From JBFHRE01 sp041746105 (lineage in GTDB: Bacteria; Actinomycetota; Acidimicrobiia; Spongiisociales; ZC4RG35): 64,000 nucleotides of DNA. This document shows, piece by piece, positions 17,598 through 26,930 of this stretch (within the stretch, counting starts at the first letter, position 1; the number at the start of each line of letters is the position of its first letter). Location: contig JBGTHP010000018.1 in assembly GCA_041746105.1 (NCBI GenBank), positions 49,804 through 113,803 of the forward strand, written 5' to 3'. The notes under the pieces are model-generated. The model saw nothing but the letters and a program-made list of their open reading frames with translations, was not told the DNA's origin and did no database searches. The position numbers were made by a program, and so were the translations under genes.

Positions 17598-17843
17598 ATG
17601 GGATTGCTCAACTGGGTTTTTGCCGTCGGTCTGGGTCTCATCATCTGGCGGGTGAGCATGTCGCTGATCCGTTTGTTGGCGACGCCTCCCCCGGATGTCG
17701 ACCCCGACGACGTCGTAGATGTCGAACAAGACTACAAATGCACGATCTGCGGGACCGAGGTGACGATGACCGTACAGAACGTGACCGAGTCCAACGCACC
17801 CAAACACTGCCGGGAAGAGATGATCCCGGTGTGGAGACCGTGA
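17598..17843 (+). CDS. Small membrane-anchored zinc-ribbon protein
   Basis: This 81-residue protein has an N-terminal transmembrane helix (WVFAVGLGLIIWRV), an acidic linker, then CTICG...HCREEM, giving three Cys and a His for one zinc site. It begins 11 bases after the thiolase stop. It resembles small actinobacterial zinc-ribbon proteins of unknown function. Confidence 0.7.
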   Translation: MGLLNWVFAVGLGLIIWRVSMSLIRLLATPPPDVDPDDVVDVEQDYKCTICGTEVTMTVQNVTESNAPKHCREEMIPVWRP

Positions 17844-17870
17844 GAGCGTGCGAGATCTAGCCCGGGGGGT

Positions 17871-18119
17871 CTAGCGGTAGTTGGTCGTCATGAAGAAGCC
17901 GACGGCGATCGCGACCAGTCCGACGCCGGTGACCCAGTTGTCCATCTGCCAGACAAAGCGGGCCAGAACCGCCAGTACTCCGGCGCCCATCAGACCGGAC
18001 ATGACCGCCACGTACCAAGTCGGTGAATCAGGCCGGGACCGCGATGCCGAGGCCGCAACCGGGTTCTTTGAAACGGTCGGGGTCGTGTGTTTTGGCTTGC
18101 GACGTTTCGACTGAGGCAT
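17871..18119 (-). CDS. crgA: Cell division protein CrgA
   Basis: This 82-residue protein starts MPQSKRRKPK, a basic cytoplasmic tail typical of CrgA, followed by two transmembrane helices (about residues 34-52 and 59-76) with the characteristic WQMDNW turn between them and a short end MTTNYR. CrgA interacts with FtsZ, FtsI and other divisome proteins in actinobacteria. It sits next to trpG and the pknB operon, as in mycobacteria. An in-frame 31-residue extension upstream is unlike CrgA. Confidence 0.9.
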   Translation of the reverse strand: MPQSKRRKPKHTTPTVSKNPVAASASRSRPDSPTWYVAVMSGLMGAGVLAVLARFVWQMDNWVTGVGLVAIAVGFFMTTNYR

Positions 18120-18214
18120 GGTCCTATCTGGGCTCGGAATACGGGGGCAGGCTAGCGAACCATCGATGTCTACGCCGATTGGGCTCGGCGCCATCGCCGG
18201 TAAGCTCCTCACCG

Positions 18215-18784
18215 ATGAAGGTTCTGGTCATCGACAATTACGACAGCTTCACTTTCAATCTGGTGCAATACCTGGGCGAACTCGGCGCCGACCCGCACGT
18301 GTATCGAAATGACGTTCTGGCGCCCTCAGCTGCGATCGAAATGGGTTTTGACCGGCTTGTCATCTCGCCCGGTCCGGGAAGACCCGCCGACGCCGGATAT
18401 TCGGTGGAATATGCCGCAACCCTAGGCACCATGATTCCGACTCTCGGTGTCTGTCTCGGCCACCAGGCGATCGCGGAAGCCTTCGGCGGGAAGGTCGATC
18501 TCGCTCCAGAGCCCAAACACGGCAAAGTGTCCACCGTCCGCCACGACGGACGAGGCTTGTTTTCGGGTCTGACCAACCCTTTCATCGCGACCAGATATCA
18601 CTCGTTGGCGATCGTCGGGCTTCCCACCGAGTTGGAACCCTGCGCCTGGAGCGTCGAGGACGACGTGATCCAGGGAATCCGTCACACCGAGTTACCCGTC
18701 ACCGGTGTCCAGTTCCACCCCGAGTCGATCATGACCACCCAGGGCAAAGAACTGCTCGCCAACTTCCTCAATCCCGTTCCTTAG
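18215..18784 (+). CDS. Glutamine amidotransferase, anthranilate/aminodeoxychorismate synthase component II
   Basis: This 189-residue class I amidotransferase has MKVLVIDNYDSFTFNLVQYL at its start, the nucleophile Cys in GVCLGHQ (about residue 78) and the His-Glu pair in QFHPES (about residue 169). It supplies ammonia from glutamine to a TrpE or PabB partner, neither of which is in the window. In actinobacteria a gene annotated trpG or pabA occupies this place beside pknB. TrpG and PabA cannot be told apart by sequence alone. Confidence 0.92.
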   Translation: MKVLVIDNYDSFTFNLVQYLGELGADPHVYRNDVLAPSAAIEMGFDRLVISPGPGRPADAGYSVEYAATLGTMIPTLGVCLGHQAIAEAFGGKVDLAPEPKHGKVSTVRHDGRGLFSGLTNPFIATRYHSLAIVGLPTELEPCAWSVEDDVIQGIRHTELPVTGVQFHPESIMTTQGKELLANFLNPVP

Positions 18785-18787
18785 GCT

Positions 18788-19018
18788 CTACGCCCCGGAT
18801 ATGGGGTCTAGCGCCGAAAGTTCGCACCCGAAGGTGCTCGAATTCTGGCGGTGGTTCACTACTTAGCCGCTAGTTCGCTTCGAGAAACCGCCGTATTCGC
18901 TGGCGATCCTTATGGCCTCGCCCGGCGGTCGGCGACAGACTACCGACTGGCGTGGCTCTGGCGCCCACCTCGAACTTTCGGCGATTCGCCCCGGATACAG
19001 GGTCCAGAGCCTAAGGAA
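18788..19018. repeat. Imperfect 42-bp inverted repeat flanking about 145 bp
   Basis: CGCCGAAAGTTCG at 18812-18824 is the exact reverse complement of 18971-18983. The similarity continues outward to AGGCTCT at 18783-18789 and AGAGCCT at 19006-19012, so two roughly 42-bp arms face each other. Each arm also contains the sequence GCCCCGGATA. The element fills the gap between the convergent trpG/pabA and pknB genes and may act as a bidirectional terminator or be a small mobile remnant. No coding frame is convincing between the arms. Confidence 0.55.
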
Positions 19019-19021
19019 CGA

Positions 19022-20935
19022 TCAGTCACCCACCGTGGTGGGGGGGCTGGTTGTGGGGGGTGGGGGTGGGGCCTTGCCCAGGTTGACGGTGACCGGGCTT
19101 CCCTTGGTGATTGTGGTGCCGGCAGCCGGGTTCTGCTGGACGATGCGGTCAACCAGCGCAGGGTCCTGGGTTTCGACCCGCTCCTGGCGCACCTCGAGCA
19201 CGAGCCCGATGCTGGCGAGCACACTTTGGGCACCTTCCACCGTCTGACCGGTCAGGTCCGGTACCTGGACCGGCTCCGGCCCCTTGGACACGATCAAGGT
19301 GATGATGTCACCCACCTTGACTTCGGTTCCGGGTGGGGGATCGGTGCGAATGATCGTCCCGGAAGGGATGTCGTCGTCGAACTCTTCTGTGATCTCCCAC
19401 ACCAGCTGCGCCTGGGACAGTTTTGTCGTCGCCTCGAGTGTGGTGAGATTGATCAAGCTGTCCAGGAGCAGCGATTCAGGACCTGCTGACACCACCAGAT
19501 CGATCGGAGTATCAGGTGGAGCCTGGGTTCCTGCCGTCGGGTTTTGGGAAATTACTGTGCCCGGTTCTTCATCGGAGTTTGGATCTTCGGTGATATTCCC
19601 CAGTGTGAAACCTTGGGTGTTGATCAAGGCCAGCGCGTCTTCGACGTTGAGACCATCCAGCCGAGGCACTGCGAATTGCTGGACCGCTCCGGCCACCACG
19701 ATCCTGACGTCGCTCCCGCGATCGACCAGGGCGTTGGCCTCCGGCTCAGTCCGGATCACCCGGCCCTCTGCCACGGTTTCGCTCTCTTCTGCGACCGGGA
19801 TCGGAACCAGATTCGCGGTCGTGATCTGGCGGATGGCCTCCTCCTGGGTGAGACCGATCACGTTTGGAACCTGAACCTGCTCGGTGTCGTTGGGTCCGCT
19901 CAGGAAGCGAAACAGCAGGAAGACGAGCACGGCGAGTGTCGCAAGCAATGCGAAGGTTCCCACAACGAATGCCATGTTCGATGCCGGTGCCTCTTCCAGT
20001 TCGCGGTAGGCCTCCTGAGGTGGAACGGTGGCGGGGGGTGTCACCGGGATCATCCGAGTCGCAGACCCGTCAGCGACCACGGGAGCCGGCGGGGTGGCCG
20101 CCGAAGGCGATTCCCCTCTGAGAACTCGCCACAGATCTTTACGTAGATCCTCTGCGGTTTGATATCGCTCGGCCGGATCCTTGTCGAGGGAGCGCAGGAC
20201 GATCGCGTCGAGGCCGGGTGGCACGTCGGAGTTGAGTACCGACGGCGCAGCCACCTCGCTCGACACGTGTTGATACGCAACTGCCACCGGGCTTTCACCC
20301 TTGAAAGGCGGTTGACCCGTCAACATTTCGTAGATGACGACCCCGAGCGAGTAGACATCGGAGCGCTCATCCGCCGGCTGGCCTTGGGCCTGCTCCGGTG
20401 AGAAATACGTCGCGGTTCCCATCACGGCGCCGGTCCGGGTGAGTTCGGCCGAGTCGTCCCATGCCCGAGCGATCCCAAAGTCGGTCACCTTCACGGTGCC
20501 GTCGGCGGCGAGAAGGATGTTTCCGGGTTTTATGTCTCGGTGCACCAGGCCGGCACGGTGCGCGACCGAGAGGGCCGCCGAGACCTCTGCTGCGATTTCG
20601 ACCGCCCGCCGGGGAAGTAGGGCTCCGGCCGAGCGCAGAACCTCGCGCAACGATCTTCCTTCGACCAACTCCATGACGATGAAATAGGTCGAGTCGAGCT
20701 GGCCCCAGTCGTAGATCCCGACGATATTGGGGTGGGTGAGGTTGGCGGCGGCCTGGGCTTCGCGCCGGAATCTCTTGACGAATGCGTCGTCGGAGGAGAA
20801 CTGGCTGTGAAGAACCTTGATGGCTACCCGTCGGCCGAGCAGGCCGTCGCGCCCCTCATAAACGTCGGCCATTCCGCCGCGAGCAATGTGGGCCGTCAGT
20901 TGGTAGCGGTCGGTTAGGGCGAAGGGGAGTTCCAT
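19022..20935 (-). CDS. pknB: Serine/threonine protein kinase PknB with four PASTA domains
   Basis: This 637-residue protein has a kinase domain at about residues 10-270 (VAIKVL lysine, VHRDIKPGNI catalytic loop, DFGIARA, and GTATYFSPEQA activation segment). A juxtamembrane region and one transmembrane helix (about 325-347) follow, then four extracellular PASTA repeats to a Pro/Thr-rich tail. PknB senses peptidoglycan fragments and controls growth and division. It is the last gene of a six-gene minus-strand operon, and the neighbouring pknA of mycobacteria is absent. Confidence 0.96.
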   Translation of the reverse strand: MELPFALTDRYQLTAHIARGGMADVYEGRDGLLGRRVAIKVLHSQFSSDDAFVKRFRREAQAAANLTHPNIVGIYDWGQLDSTYFIVMELVEGRSLREVLRSAGALLPRRAVEIAAEVSAALSVAHRAGLVHRDIKPGNILLAADGTVKVTDFGIARAWDDSAELTRTGAVMGTATYFSPEQAQGQPADERSDVYSLGVVIYEMLTGQPPFKGESPVAVAYQHVSSEVAAPSVLNSDVPPGLDAIVLRSLDKDPAERYQTAEDLRKDLWRVLRGESPSAATPPAPVVADGSATRMIPVTPPATVPPQEAYRELEEAPASNMAFVVGTFALLATLAVLVFLLFRFLSGPNDTEQVQVPNVIGLTQEEAIRQITTANLVPIPVAEESETVAEGRVIRTEPEANALVDRGSDVRIVVAGAVQQFAVPRLDGLNVEDALALINTQGFTLGNITEDPNSDEEPGTVISQNPTAGTQAPPDTPIDLVVSAGPESLLLDSLINLTTLEATTKLSQAQLVWEITEEFDDDIPSGTIIRTDPPPGTEVKVGDIITLIVSKGPEPVQVPDLTGQTVEGAQSVLASIGLVLEVRQERVETQDPALVDRIVQQNPAAGTTITKGSPVTVNLGKAPPPPPTTSPPTTVGD

Positions 20936-20971
20936 GAAGCGCCGTGATTCTAAGGCTTGACCGGAGTCATC

Positions 20972-22423
20972 TCAGCGATCCAGCCATGTCTTGATCAATT
21001 CGGCGGCGATCGGAGCCGCCACCGAGCCGCCGGTTCCGGCTTCGCCGGAGGTTCCGCCGTCCTCGATCACAACCGCGATGGCGATGCTCGGCTCCTCCAC
21101 CGGGGCAAAGGCTATGAACCATACGTCGGGTGCACCACCGGGTCCTTCTGCGGTCCCGGTCTTTCCGGCCACCCTGACGCCGGACACGGTTCCCCGTCCG
21201 CCGGTGCCGTTGGTGACGACCCGTTCCATCAGGTCGGTCATCACCGCCGCTGCCGCCGGGGAGAGAACCCGGCGGATCCGTTCTGGTTCGAAAACGTCCT
21301 CGATCTCTCCGTCCGCATTGAATATCTGTCTCACCAGAAACGGCCGCATCATCTCGCCGTCGTTGGCGATAGCGGCGGCCACCATTGCCATCTGGAGAGC
21401 GGTCGCGCGGACGTCACGTTCGCCGATGCCGGATTGGGCGAGAGCGGCCGGATCTGCGGCGAGTTCTCTCGTCAGGAACACGGATTCGGCTGTCACCCAC
21501 GGCATCTCGATGCTCCGGTTGAACCCAAAACCTTCGGCCATCTCACCGACCACGTCCGCACCGAGGTCGATCGCCAATTGAGCGAAGACGGTGTTGCAGG
21601 AACGAGCGAACGCCACTTGCAGGGTCACGGCGACGCCGTCACTACAGCGCGATCCGCCAAAGTTGGCAATGGTCGCATTCGAGCCTGGCAGCGGAACCTC
21701 TTCCAGATCGGGGTATTCGGTCTCAGGACTTGCCGCGCCGGCCTCGATCGCCGCGGCCGCGACGATCGTCTTGAACGTCGATCCCGGTGGGTACAACGTG
21801 TTTCCTGCTCTGTCGATGAGCGGGTTGTTGGGATCGTCCAGCAAGCGTTGGCGTTGTTCGAGCCCATCGGGGCCCAGAAGCAGGTTGGGGTTGTACGACG
21901 GAGCCGACACGTAGGCGAGGATTTCTCCCGTACGTGGATCGATCGCTACAACCGCACCCTTGTGGCCTGCGAGGAGTTCGTAGGCCTGTCGTTGAAGGCT
22001 CGGGTCGATGGTTATCTGGATGCTACGGGGTCTCAAGTCGCCGCCCAGCGCCGCCACGATGAGGTCAGAGATCGTGAAGTCGCGACGGGAGCGCAGTTCG
22101 TCGGCATAAGCCCGTTCGATGGCGGCGTTGCCGGCGAGGAGGCTGGTGTATCCAACCACCGGTGCGAACGCCTCACCTTCTGGGTAGCTCCTCACATAAG
22201 AAGTCGGTTCCGCAGGGTCGGGGAACGATTCGGCGAGGACGACGCCGTCCCTCGTCACTATCAGGCCCCGCTCTTTGGCGCTCTGGCTGAGGGCGGTCCT
22301 GGCATTTCGGGGGTCATTGCGATACCCATCCACCCCGAGCACCTGGTACCAGGTCACAGAACCGAGCAGGAGCCCAAAACCGACAAAAATCGCCATGGCC
22401 AGGCGTCGAGTGGGCCGGTTCAT
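20972..22423 (-). CDS. pbpA: Penicillin-binding protein PbpA (class B transpeptidase)
   Basis: This 483-residue protein has an N-terminal signal-anchor (about residues 9-27), a dimerisation domain, and a transpeptidase with the three active-site motifs: SxxK in GSTFKTI, SxN in ARSCNT, and KTG in AGKTGTAEGPG. It crosslinks peptidoglycan together with the RodA glycosyltransferase encoded immediately upstream. Its start overlaps the rodA stop by four bases (ATGA). Confidence 0.95.
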   Translation of the reverse strand: MNRPTRRLAMAIFVGFGLLLGSVTWYQVLGVDGYRNDPRNARTALSQSAKERGLIVTRDGVVLAESFPDPAEPTSYVRSYPEGEAFAPVVGYTSLLAGNAAIERAYADELRSRRDFTISDLIVAALGGDLRPRSIQITIDPSLQRQAYELLAGHKGAVVAIDPRTGEILAYVSAPSYNPNLLLGPDGLEQRQRLLDDPNNPLIDRAGNTLYPPGSTFKTIVAAAAIEAGAASPETEYPDLEEVPLPGSNATIANFGGSRCSDGVAVTLQVAFARSCNTVFAQLAIDLGADVVGEMAEGFGFNRSIEMPWVTAESVFLTRELAADPAALAQSGIGERDVRATALQMAMVAAAIANDGEMMRPFLVRQIFNADGEIEDVFEPERIRRVLSPAAAAVMTDLMERVVTNGTGGRGTVSGVRVAGKTGTAEGPGGAPDVWFIAFAPVEEPSIAIAVVIEDGGTSGEAGTGGSVAAPIAAELIKTWLDR

Positions 22424-23712
22424 GCGGGTGCCTCCTCATGAGAGACACGCGCCAGGAGAGCCAGCAAGACGAAGTTGCCAACCAATGACGAGCCCCCGTA
22501 CGACATGAACGGCAGTGCGATCCCGGTCAACGGGACAACCCGCAACACTCCGCCGATGATCAAAAATGTCTGGATGCCGAGAGTGATCGTGAGCCCGGTC
22601 GCAAGAAGTTTGCGGAATCGATCGCGAGATCCGAGAGCGATCCCGAACCCACATGCCACGATCAGGGCGTAGCCGCACAACACGGCTACCGATCCGGCGA
22701 AACCGAATTCTTCCCCCACTGCGGCGAAAATGAAGTCGGTGATGGCGTTGGGGATGAGATCGGGCCTGCCCAAACCCGGCCCGGAACCTGCCAGGCTCCC
22801 GGTTCCGAAAGCGAACACACTCTGGCTCAGCTGGTATCCCGCGCCGGTGAAGTCCGAAAAAGGATCGATCCAGGCGGTTACTCGCCGTTGCACGTGATCG
22901 AACAGTCGCCACGATGCGTAACCACCGGCCGCCACCATCACCAACCCTCCGCTCAGATAACCGGGCTGGCCGGTAGCGGCGTAGATGAGGCCAACGAACA
23001 CCGCGAACAGGAGGAGCGAGGCGCCAAGGTCCCTCTGTGAGACGAGGACACCGAGACTCCCGACCCAGACTGCGAGCAGCGGGGCCAGCTGTCGCGGTTC
23101 GGGAATCGAGATCGGGCCGAAGCGGCGCCGAGCCTGCGTGAGCGCCGGCTGACGATCGGCCAGATACGCCGCCAGAAAACCGACAAAGGCCAGTTTGGCC
23201 AGCTCGGCAGGCTGGAAGCTGAGGCTGGTGAACCCTGCGTCTAGCGAGATCCACAGACGCGAGCCGTTGAGTTCGACTCCCTTGATCAATCCGAGGTCGG
23301 GAAGCAACGGCAGGAGGAGAAGGACCACACCCGAGAGAAAGAGGACGTTCCGATAGCGGCGGATCACCAAAATCCCGACCCGGCCCAGCCATGCCAGGGT
23401 CACGAAACCAACGACTGCGGCGATGATCAACCACCACCGCTGCAGCGCTGCCCGTTCCGGGTCGAGTCGGTAGATTTCGATGAAGCCGAAAGCGGTGACG
23501 AGGGCAACCGGGGGCAGGAGGTTGGTCACCGCCCGCGGAGCAAACCGGCGTATACCGGCATGGAGCAACCCGAACGCCAAGGCCACGGTCAGAAATGTGA
23601 GCGCGGCCTGGGCATCCGCGGTCCCTCCAACTGCGAATTCGACGAGGGCAACGCCGAACCCGGTCAGCGCCGCCGCTCCCAGCAGCAGCGTCGCCTCCAG
23701 GTTGCGGGTCAT
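22420..23712 (-). CDS. rodA: RodA/FtsW family peptidoglycan polymerase
   Basis: This 430-residue SEDS protein has about ten transmembrane helices and the family signature near the C-terminus (GIALPFMSYGGSSLVGNF). The start ATG 23712 overlaps the pstP stop (ATGA); a longer in-frame extension would run into pstP and is rejected. SEDS proteins polymerise lipid II and pair with a class B PBP, here PbpA. Confidence 0.95.
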   Translation of the reverse strand: MTRNLEATLLLGAAALTGFGVALVEFAVGGTADAQAALTFLTVALAFGLLHAGIRRFAPRAVTNLLPPVALVTAFGFIEIYRLDPERAALQRWWLIIAAVVGFVTLAWLGRVGILVIRRYRNVLFLSGVVLLLLPLLPDLGLIKGVELNGSRLWISLDAGFTSLSFQPAELAKLAFVGFLAAYLADRQPALTQARRRFGPISIPEPRQLAPLLAVWVGSLGVLVSQRDLGASLLLFAVFVGLIYAATGQPGYLSGGLVMVAAGGYASWRLFDHVQRRVTAWIDPFSDFTGAGYQLSQSVFAFGTGSLAGSGPGLGRPDLIPNAITDFIFAAVGEEFGFAGSVAVLCGYALIVACGFGIALGSRDRFRKLLATGLTITLGIQTFLIIGGVLRVVPLTGIALPFMSYGGSSLVGNFVLLALLARVSHEEAPA

Positions 23713-24428
23713 GAGGTGGCCGACTCCGAGAAGTCGATCAGGACGGCGGTGATGTTGTCGTGCCCTCCGGCGCGATTGGCCTCCTCCACGAGTCCCCAAG
23801 CGCCCTCTTCGACCGTATCGCGTGACATCTGCTTTTGGATGTCCTGGTCGGAGAGCATCGAACTGACCCCGTCGGAACACAGCAGGATGCGGTCCCCGGG
23901 AGCGGCGGCGACATCGAACTCGTCCACCTCTATGTCAGGCGTCAGACCGAGCGCCCTGGTCAACATGCTCCGCTGGGGATGGGTCGCCGCCTCTTCAGGA
24001 GATATCGATCCGACCCTCAGATACTCGGCCATGACCGTGTGATCGGACGTGAGTTGTACCAGCTCGTCGTCTCGCAATAGATACGCCCGGGAATCGCCGA
24101 TATGGGCGAACCGGCACAGTCCGTCGGGACTGCACTCCACGAGAGTGAGGGTCGTCCCCATGCCTGCGAGGGAGGGGCGTCGTTCGACTTCTTCGACGAT
24201 CGCTCGGTTGGCAGACCTGACCCGGTCCGCCACCGGTTGCGATGTTTCTGTGGCCGCCTTGATGGCGAGTTCGGAAGCAACCTCGCCGGCAACGTGGCCG
24301 CCCATGCCGTCGGCGACCATCAAGACGACGCTGTCGTCGCTCCGGCCAGAGCTGGCCGGAAAAACAGAGTCCTCATTGTTGGATCGGACTCGACCCTGGT
24401 GGCTCGCGACTGCCCAGATGACGTTCAT
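23709..24428 (-). CDS. pstP: PP2C-type serine/threonine phosphatase
   Basis: This 239-residue soluble phosphatase has PPM metal-binding motifs: SNNEDS near residue 18, VADGMGGH near 40, GDSRAYL near 110, LLCSDGVSSM near 188 and GHDNITAVLI near 225. It reverses phosphorylation by the PknB-type kinase of the same operon. It is shorter than mycobacterial PstP because it lacks the membrane-anchored extracellular tail. Overlaps of four bases on each side imply coupled translation. Confidence 0.94.
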   Translation of the reverse strand: MNVIWAVASHQGRVRSNNEDSVFPASSGRSDDSVVLMVADGMGGHVAGEVASELAIKAATETSQPVADRVRSANRAIVEEVERRPSLAGMGTTLTLVECSPDGLCRFAHIGDSRAYLLRDDELVQLTSDHTVMAEYLRVGSISPEEAATHPQRSMLTRALGLTPDIEVDEFDVAAAPGDRILLCSDGVSSMLSDQDIQKQMSRDTVEEGAWGLVEEANRAGGHDNITAVLIDFSESATS

Positions 24429-24838
24429 CGCACTTCCATCACGGTTTTTCCGACCTGAACCGCGTCGCCTCGGTTCAGGTCCACCGGGCTGGTGACACGT
24501 CGGCCGTTGACGTATGTGCCGTTGGTGCTTCCGAGGTCAGTCAACACGAGCCGGTCGTCCTTCGCAGTGAGGCGGAGATGGAACTCGGAAGCGTAGGGGT
24601 CCTCCAGGACCACATCGGATTCGCTGCTGCGCCCTAGAACCGTGGAATCCCTGATCGAAAAGTCGAGTCCAACCTGGGTGTCGGAACGCACGACCACCAC
24701 CCGCGATCCGGGGCGGCGGGTGCCACGGCCCTGTCGGAGCCCTAGGTGTGACGAAATCGATCGCGCCACCTGCCAGACGAACAGATAAACCAATGCGAGA
24801 AAGATCAGACGGAGGGCGGTGAGGAGAAATTCAGGCAT
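24425..24838 (-). CDS. fhaB: FHA-domain protein FhaB-like
   Basis: This 137-residue protein has one N-terminal transmembrane helix (about residues 5-23) and a C-terminal FHA domain with LGRSSESDVVL and LTDLGSTNGTYVNG, the phosphothreonine-binding loops. In mycobacteria the equivalent FhaB (FipA) binds phosphorylated division proteins. It overlaps fhaA by eight bases and pstP by four. Confidence 0.92.
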   Translation of the reverse strand: MPEFLLTALRLIFLALVYLFVWQVARSISSHLGLRQGRGTRRPGSRVVVVRSDTQVGLDFSIRDSTVLGRSSESDVVLEDPYASEFHLRLTAKDDRLVLTDLGSTNGTYVNGRRVTSPVDLNRGDAVQVGKTVMEVR

Positions 24839-25493
24839 TGATCAGATCCTCGAACCTGAACCCGGCCTCACCGAGAACAAGAATCGAGCCGGTGACGAGT
24901 TCGACCGGCGACCCGCCGATTCGAGCTCCATTCACGGCGGTGCCGTTGGCGGAGCCGAGGTCTTTCACGAATGTCTGACCGGACACGGTCCAGATCAGAG
25001 CATGGGCCCGACTGGTGGTGTCATTGGCGACGACGACATCGGCGCCTTGGTCGCGACCGAGCACGGCTTGGTTTACGCAGACATCGAGAGTTTGGTCCCC
25101 GCGCAGCCTCGACCAGGGAGAACGAGGGCCCGCTGCCTCACCCACGGTGCATCGGATCGACCCTTGCCCCAACCCTGGTTCGATCTGAAATCTGACCGTC
25201 GTGGTTCCGGCCATTCGCCAACCCCGCTCTAGACCGCCGGCGTCGACAAGACGCTCCAATTCGGCCATGACCAAGCCGATTTCTTCGTCATTCGTGTTTT
25301 TGTCCACGGGGAGCTGCAGCAGAAACTGGTTGGGTGCAACCGGGCCATGGGAACCTTCCCGCGTGTGGAGATCGGCCTCTCGCAGTAGACGGGACGCCAG
25401 TTCCAGGGGGTGGAGCGGTCCCCGGAACACCATCCCGGCCGCGCCGTCGAGCAGCGATTCGATACGCATCTCCAACTGTCGCAGCAGTTTCAT
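24831..25493 (-). CDS. fhaA: FhaA-like protein (DUF3662 plus FHA)
   Basis: This 220-residue protein starts MKLLRQLEMRIESLLDGAAG, the usual DUF3662 N-terminus. The C-terminal FHA domain carries LGRDQGADVVV and VKDLGSANGTAVNG. It is much shorter than mycobacterial FhaA because the long disordered linker is missing. It is the first gene of the kinase/cell-wall operon; a frame open upstream to 25649 runs over tRNA-Leu on the other strand and is not used. Confidence 0.9.
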   Translation of the reverse strand: MKLLRQLEMRIESLLDGAAGMVFRGPLHPLELASRLLREADLHTREGSHGPVAPNQFLLQLPVDKNTNDEEIGLVMAELERLVDAGGLERGWRMAGTTTVRFQIEPGLGQGSIRCTVGEAAGPRSPWSRLRGDQTLDVCVNQAVLGRDQGADVVVANDTTSRAHALIWTVSGQTFVKDLGSANGTAVNGARIGGSPVELVTGSILVLGEAGFRFEDLINA

Positions 25494-25596
25494 GAGCAAG
25501 AACGCTACCCGCCCCAGACCGCTGCGACCTCCGCTCGGTGCAGCGGGGGCGGCTGGTCCCGCATGCCTTAGGTTCGCTAGCATGCCTTTCCCACTC

Positions 25597-25680
<84 letters not shown>

Positions 25681-25681
25681 C

Positions 25682-25724
25682 GGGAACGCCTGCGGCGTTC
25701 CTTGCGAGTTTGGCTTTGCCAAAC
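25682..25724 (+). terminator. Two consecutive perfect hairpins after tRNA-Leu
   Basis: GGAACGCC-TGC-GGCGTTCC is followed at once by GAGTTTGGC-TTT-GCCAAACTC. Both are perfect stems with three-base loops, placed to stop tRNA-Leu transcription. Four copies of a short AACTCGGGG/GACTCGGGG motif follow to about 25775. No U-run is present. Confidence 0.55.
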
Positions 25725-25873
25725 TCGGGGGAACCAAACTCGGGGCAACCGGTGGCCAGACTCGGGGGAACTCCCGGGGATGTTGTGTCGGGTTCCGTTC
25801 GGGGGTGGGGGCTGGCAAACTGATGCCGGCATGTGAGGCAGTTCCGTGCAGGTTGGCCTATCCCTAGGACGCA

Positions 25874-26890
25874 GTGCATTCAGATCCTTTCAAACCACGA
25901 CGTCGGCGGCGCCGGTTGGCGCTGCCCATTTTCCTGACGCTTGTCGTGGCTTTTGGTGTTCTTCTGGCTGTGACCACCGGCGGAGACTCAGGGCCGCTCT
26001 ACTCGGAGCAGTTGAGAAAGACCGCCGTCGATCTCTCCGTCAAAGCGGAGGCTTACCGCACGACCTTGCTTTCAATGAGTTCGGTGGACAGGGTCACCCT
26101 CGATGCCTCCACCAACCAGACGCTGGCCGCGATCGACGAAGCCATGCTGGTCGTCGCCGCCGCCCCGGATGACCCTGACTACACCGGCCCTGTTGCCGTT
26201 TTCGAGACAACCCTGGCGAACTGGCGTCAAGGGATCGAAAGCCTCCGCACCGAAATGATCTCTGTCGCCGACGGCCCACCGGATATCGTCGCCGGCACCA
26301 AGGTTCTCAACGCCCTGATCGAGATAAAAACCGGCGACAGTCTGTATCGGTCGTTCGTTGACATACTGGCTGCGGCAGCCGTCACGCAGCCGGTTTCCGC
26401 CCTGCCTGCGGTGCAATTCGTTCCCGTCCAGATCGACGTTGGAGTGCTCAGCGAGGCTTTTGTCTCGACAGCCGGGAATGCCGCCAGTGCGCTCCGTCTT
26501 CGATCCGACCTCGGTCTCGAACAGGTGCTCACCGTGCCTGAACTGGTGGTAAACACCGACGATCTCTTCGTCGTGACAAGCACCGAGGTCCTGACGGTCA
26601 AAGCCGTCGTCAGAAACGACGGGAACGCCGAGACGGTTCCGACCGAGTTGACGCTAACTCTGCTCCAGGGAACGGAGGTGGTGGCCGAGCTGTCTGTCGC
26701 ACTCGGGGTGGTGGCGCCTGGGGAGGCGACGACGGTTTCGTTCGAGGAGCTTTCTGTGACGCCAGGGATCGATTACGGCCTCGTTGTTTCGCTGCCTGTC
26801 GCCGATGGCGAGGAAGCGACCGAGGACAACCAGCGCATCATCAACTTCCGGGTCAATGAACCGGTATCGACAACGACGACTGCGCCATGA
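25874..26890 (+). CDS. Membrane-anchored protein with C-terminal CARDB-like domain
   Basis: This 338-residue protein has a basic N-terminus (KPRRRRRRL) and a single transmembrane helix (about residues 16-34), with the bulk predicted outside. The middle is helical. The C-terminal 100 residues (VLTVKAVVRNDGNAETVP..., PGEATTVSFEEL) resemble the CARDB/Ig-like fold seen in surface proteins, ending in a short Thr-rich tail. It is 40 bases upstream of serS. No enzymatic motif was seen; function unknown. Confidence 0.65.
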   Translation: MHSDPFKPRRRRRRLALPIFLTLVVAFGVLLAVTTGGDSGPLYSEQLRKTAVDLSVKAEAYRTTLLSMSSVDRVTLDASTNQTLAAIDEAMLVVAAAPDDPDYTGPVAVFETTLANWRQGIESLRTEMISVADGPPDIVAGTKVLNALIEIKTGDSLYRSFVDILAAAAVTQPVSALPAVQFVPVQIDVGVLSEAFVSTAGNAASALRLRSDLGLEQVLTVPELVVNTDDLFVVTSTEVLTVKAVVRNDGNAETVPTELTLTLLQGTEVVAELSVALGVVAPGEATTVSFEELSVTPGIDYGLVVSLPVADGEEATEDNQRIINFRVNEPVSTTTTAP

Positions 26891-26930
26891 CGGGGGCGCA
26901 TCAGGTGCCGCCTAAAATGGAAGACAGCCC

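Noticed and set aside
20957..22441. Long 494-codon plus-strand frame antisense to pbpA
   Set aside because: It mirrors the codon structure of pbpA in high-GC DNA and has no recognisable domain; the minus strand carries clear PBP motifs.
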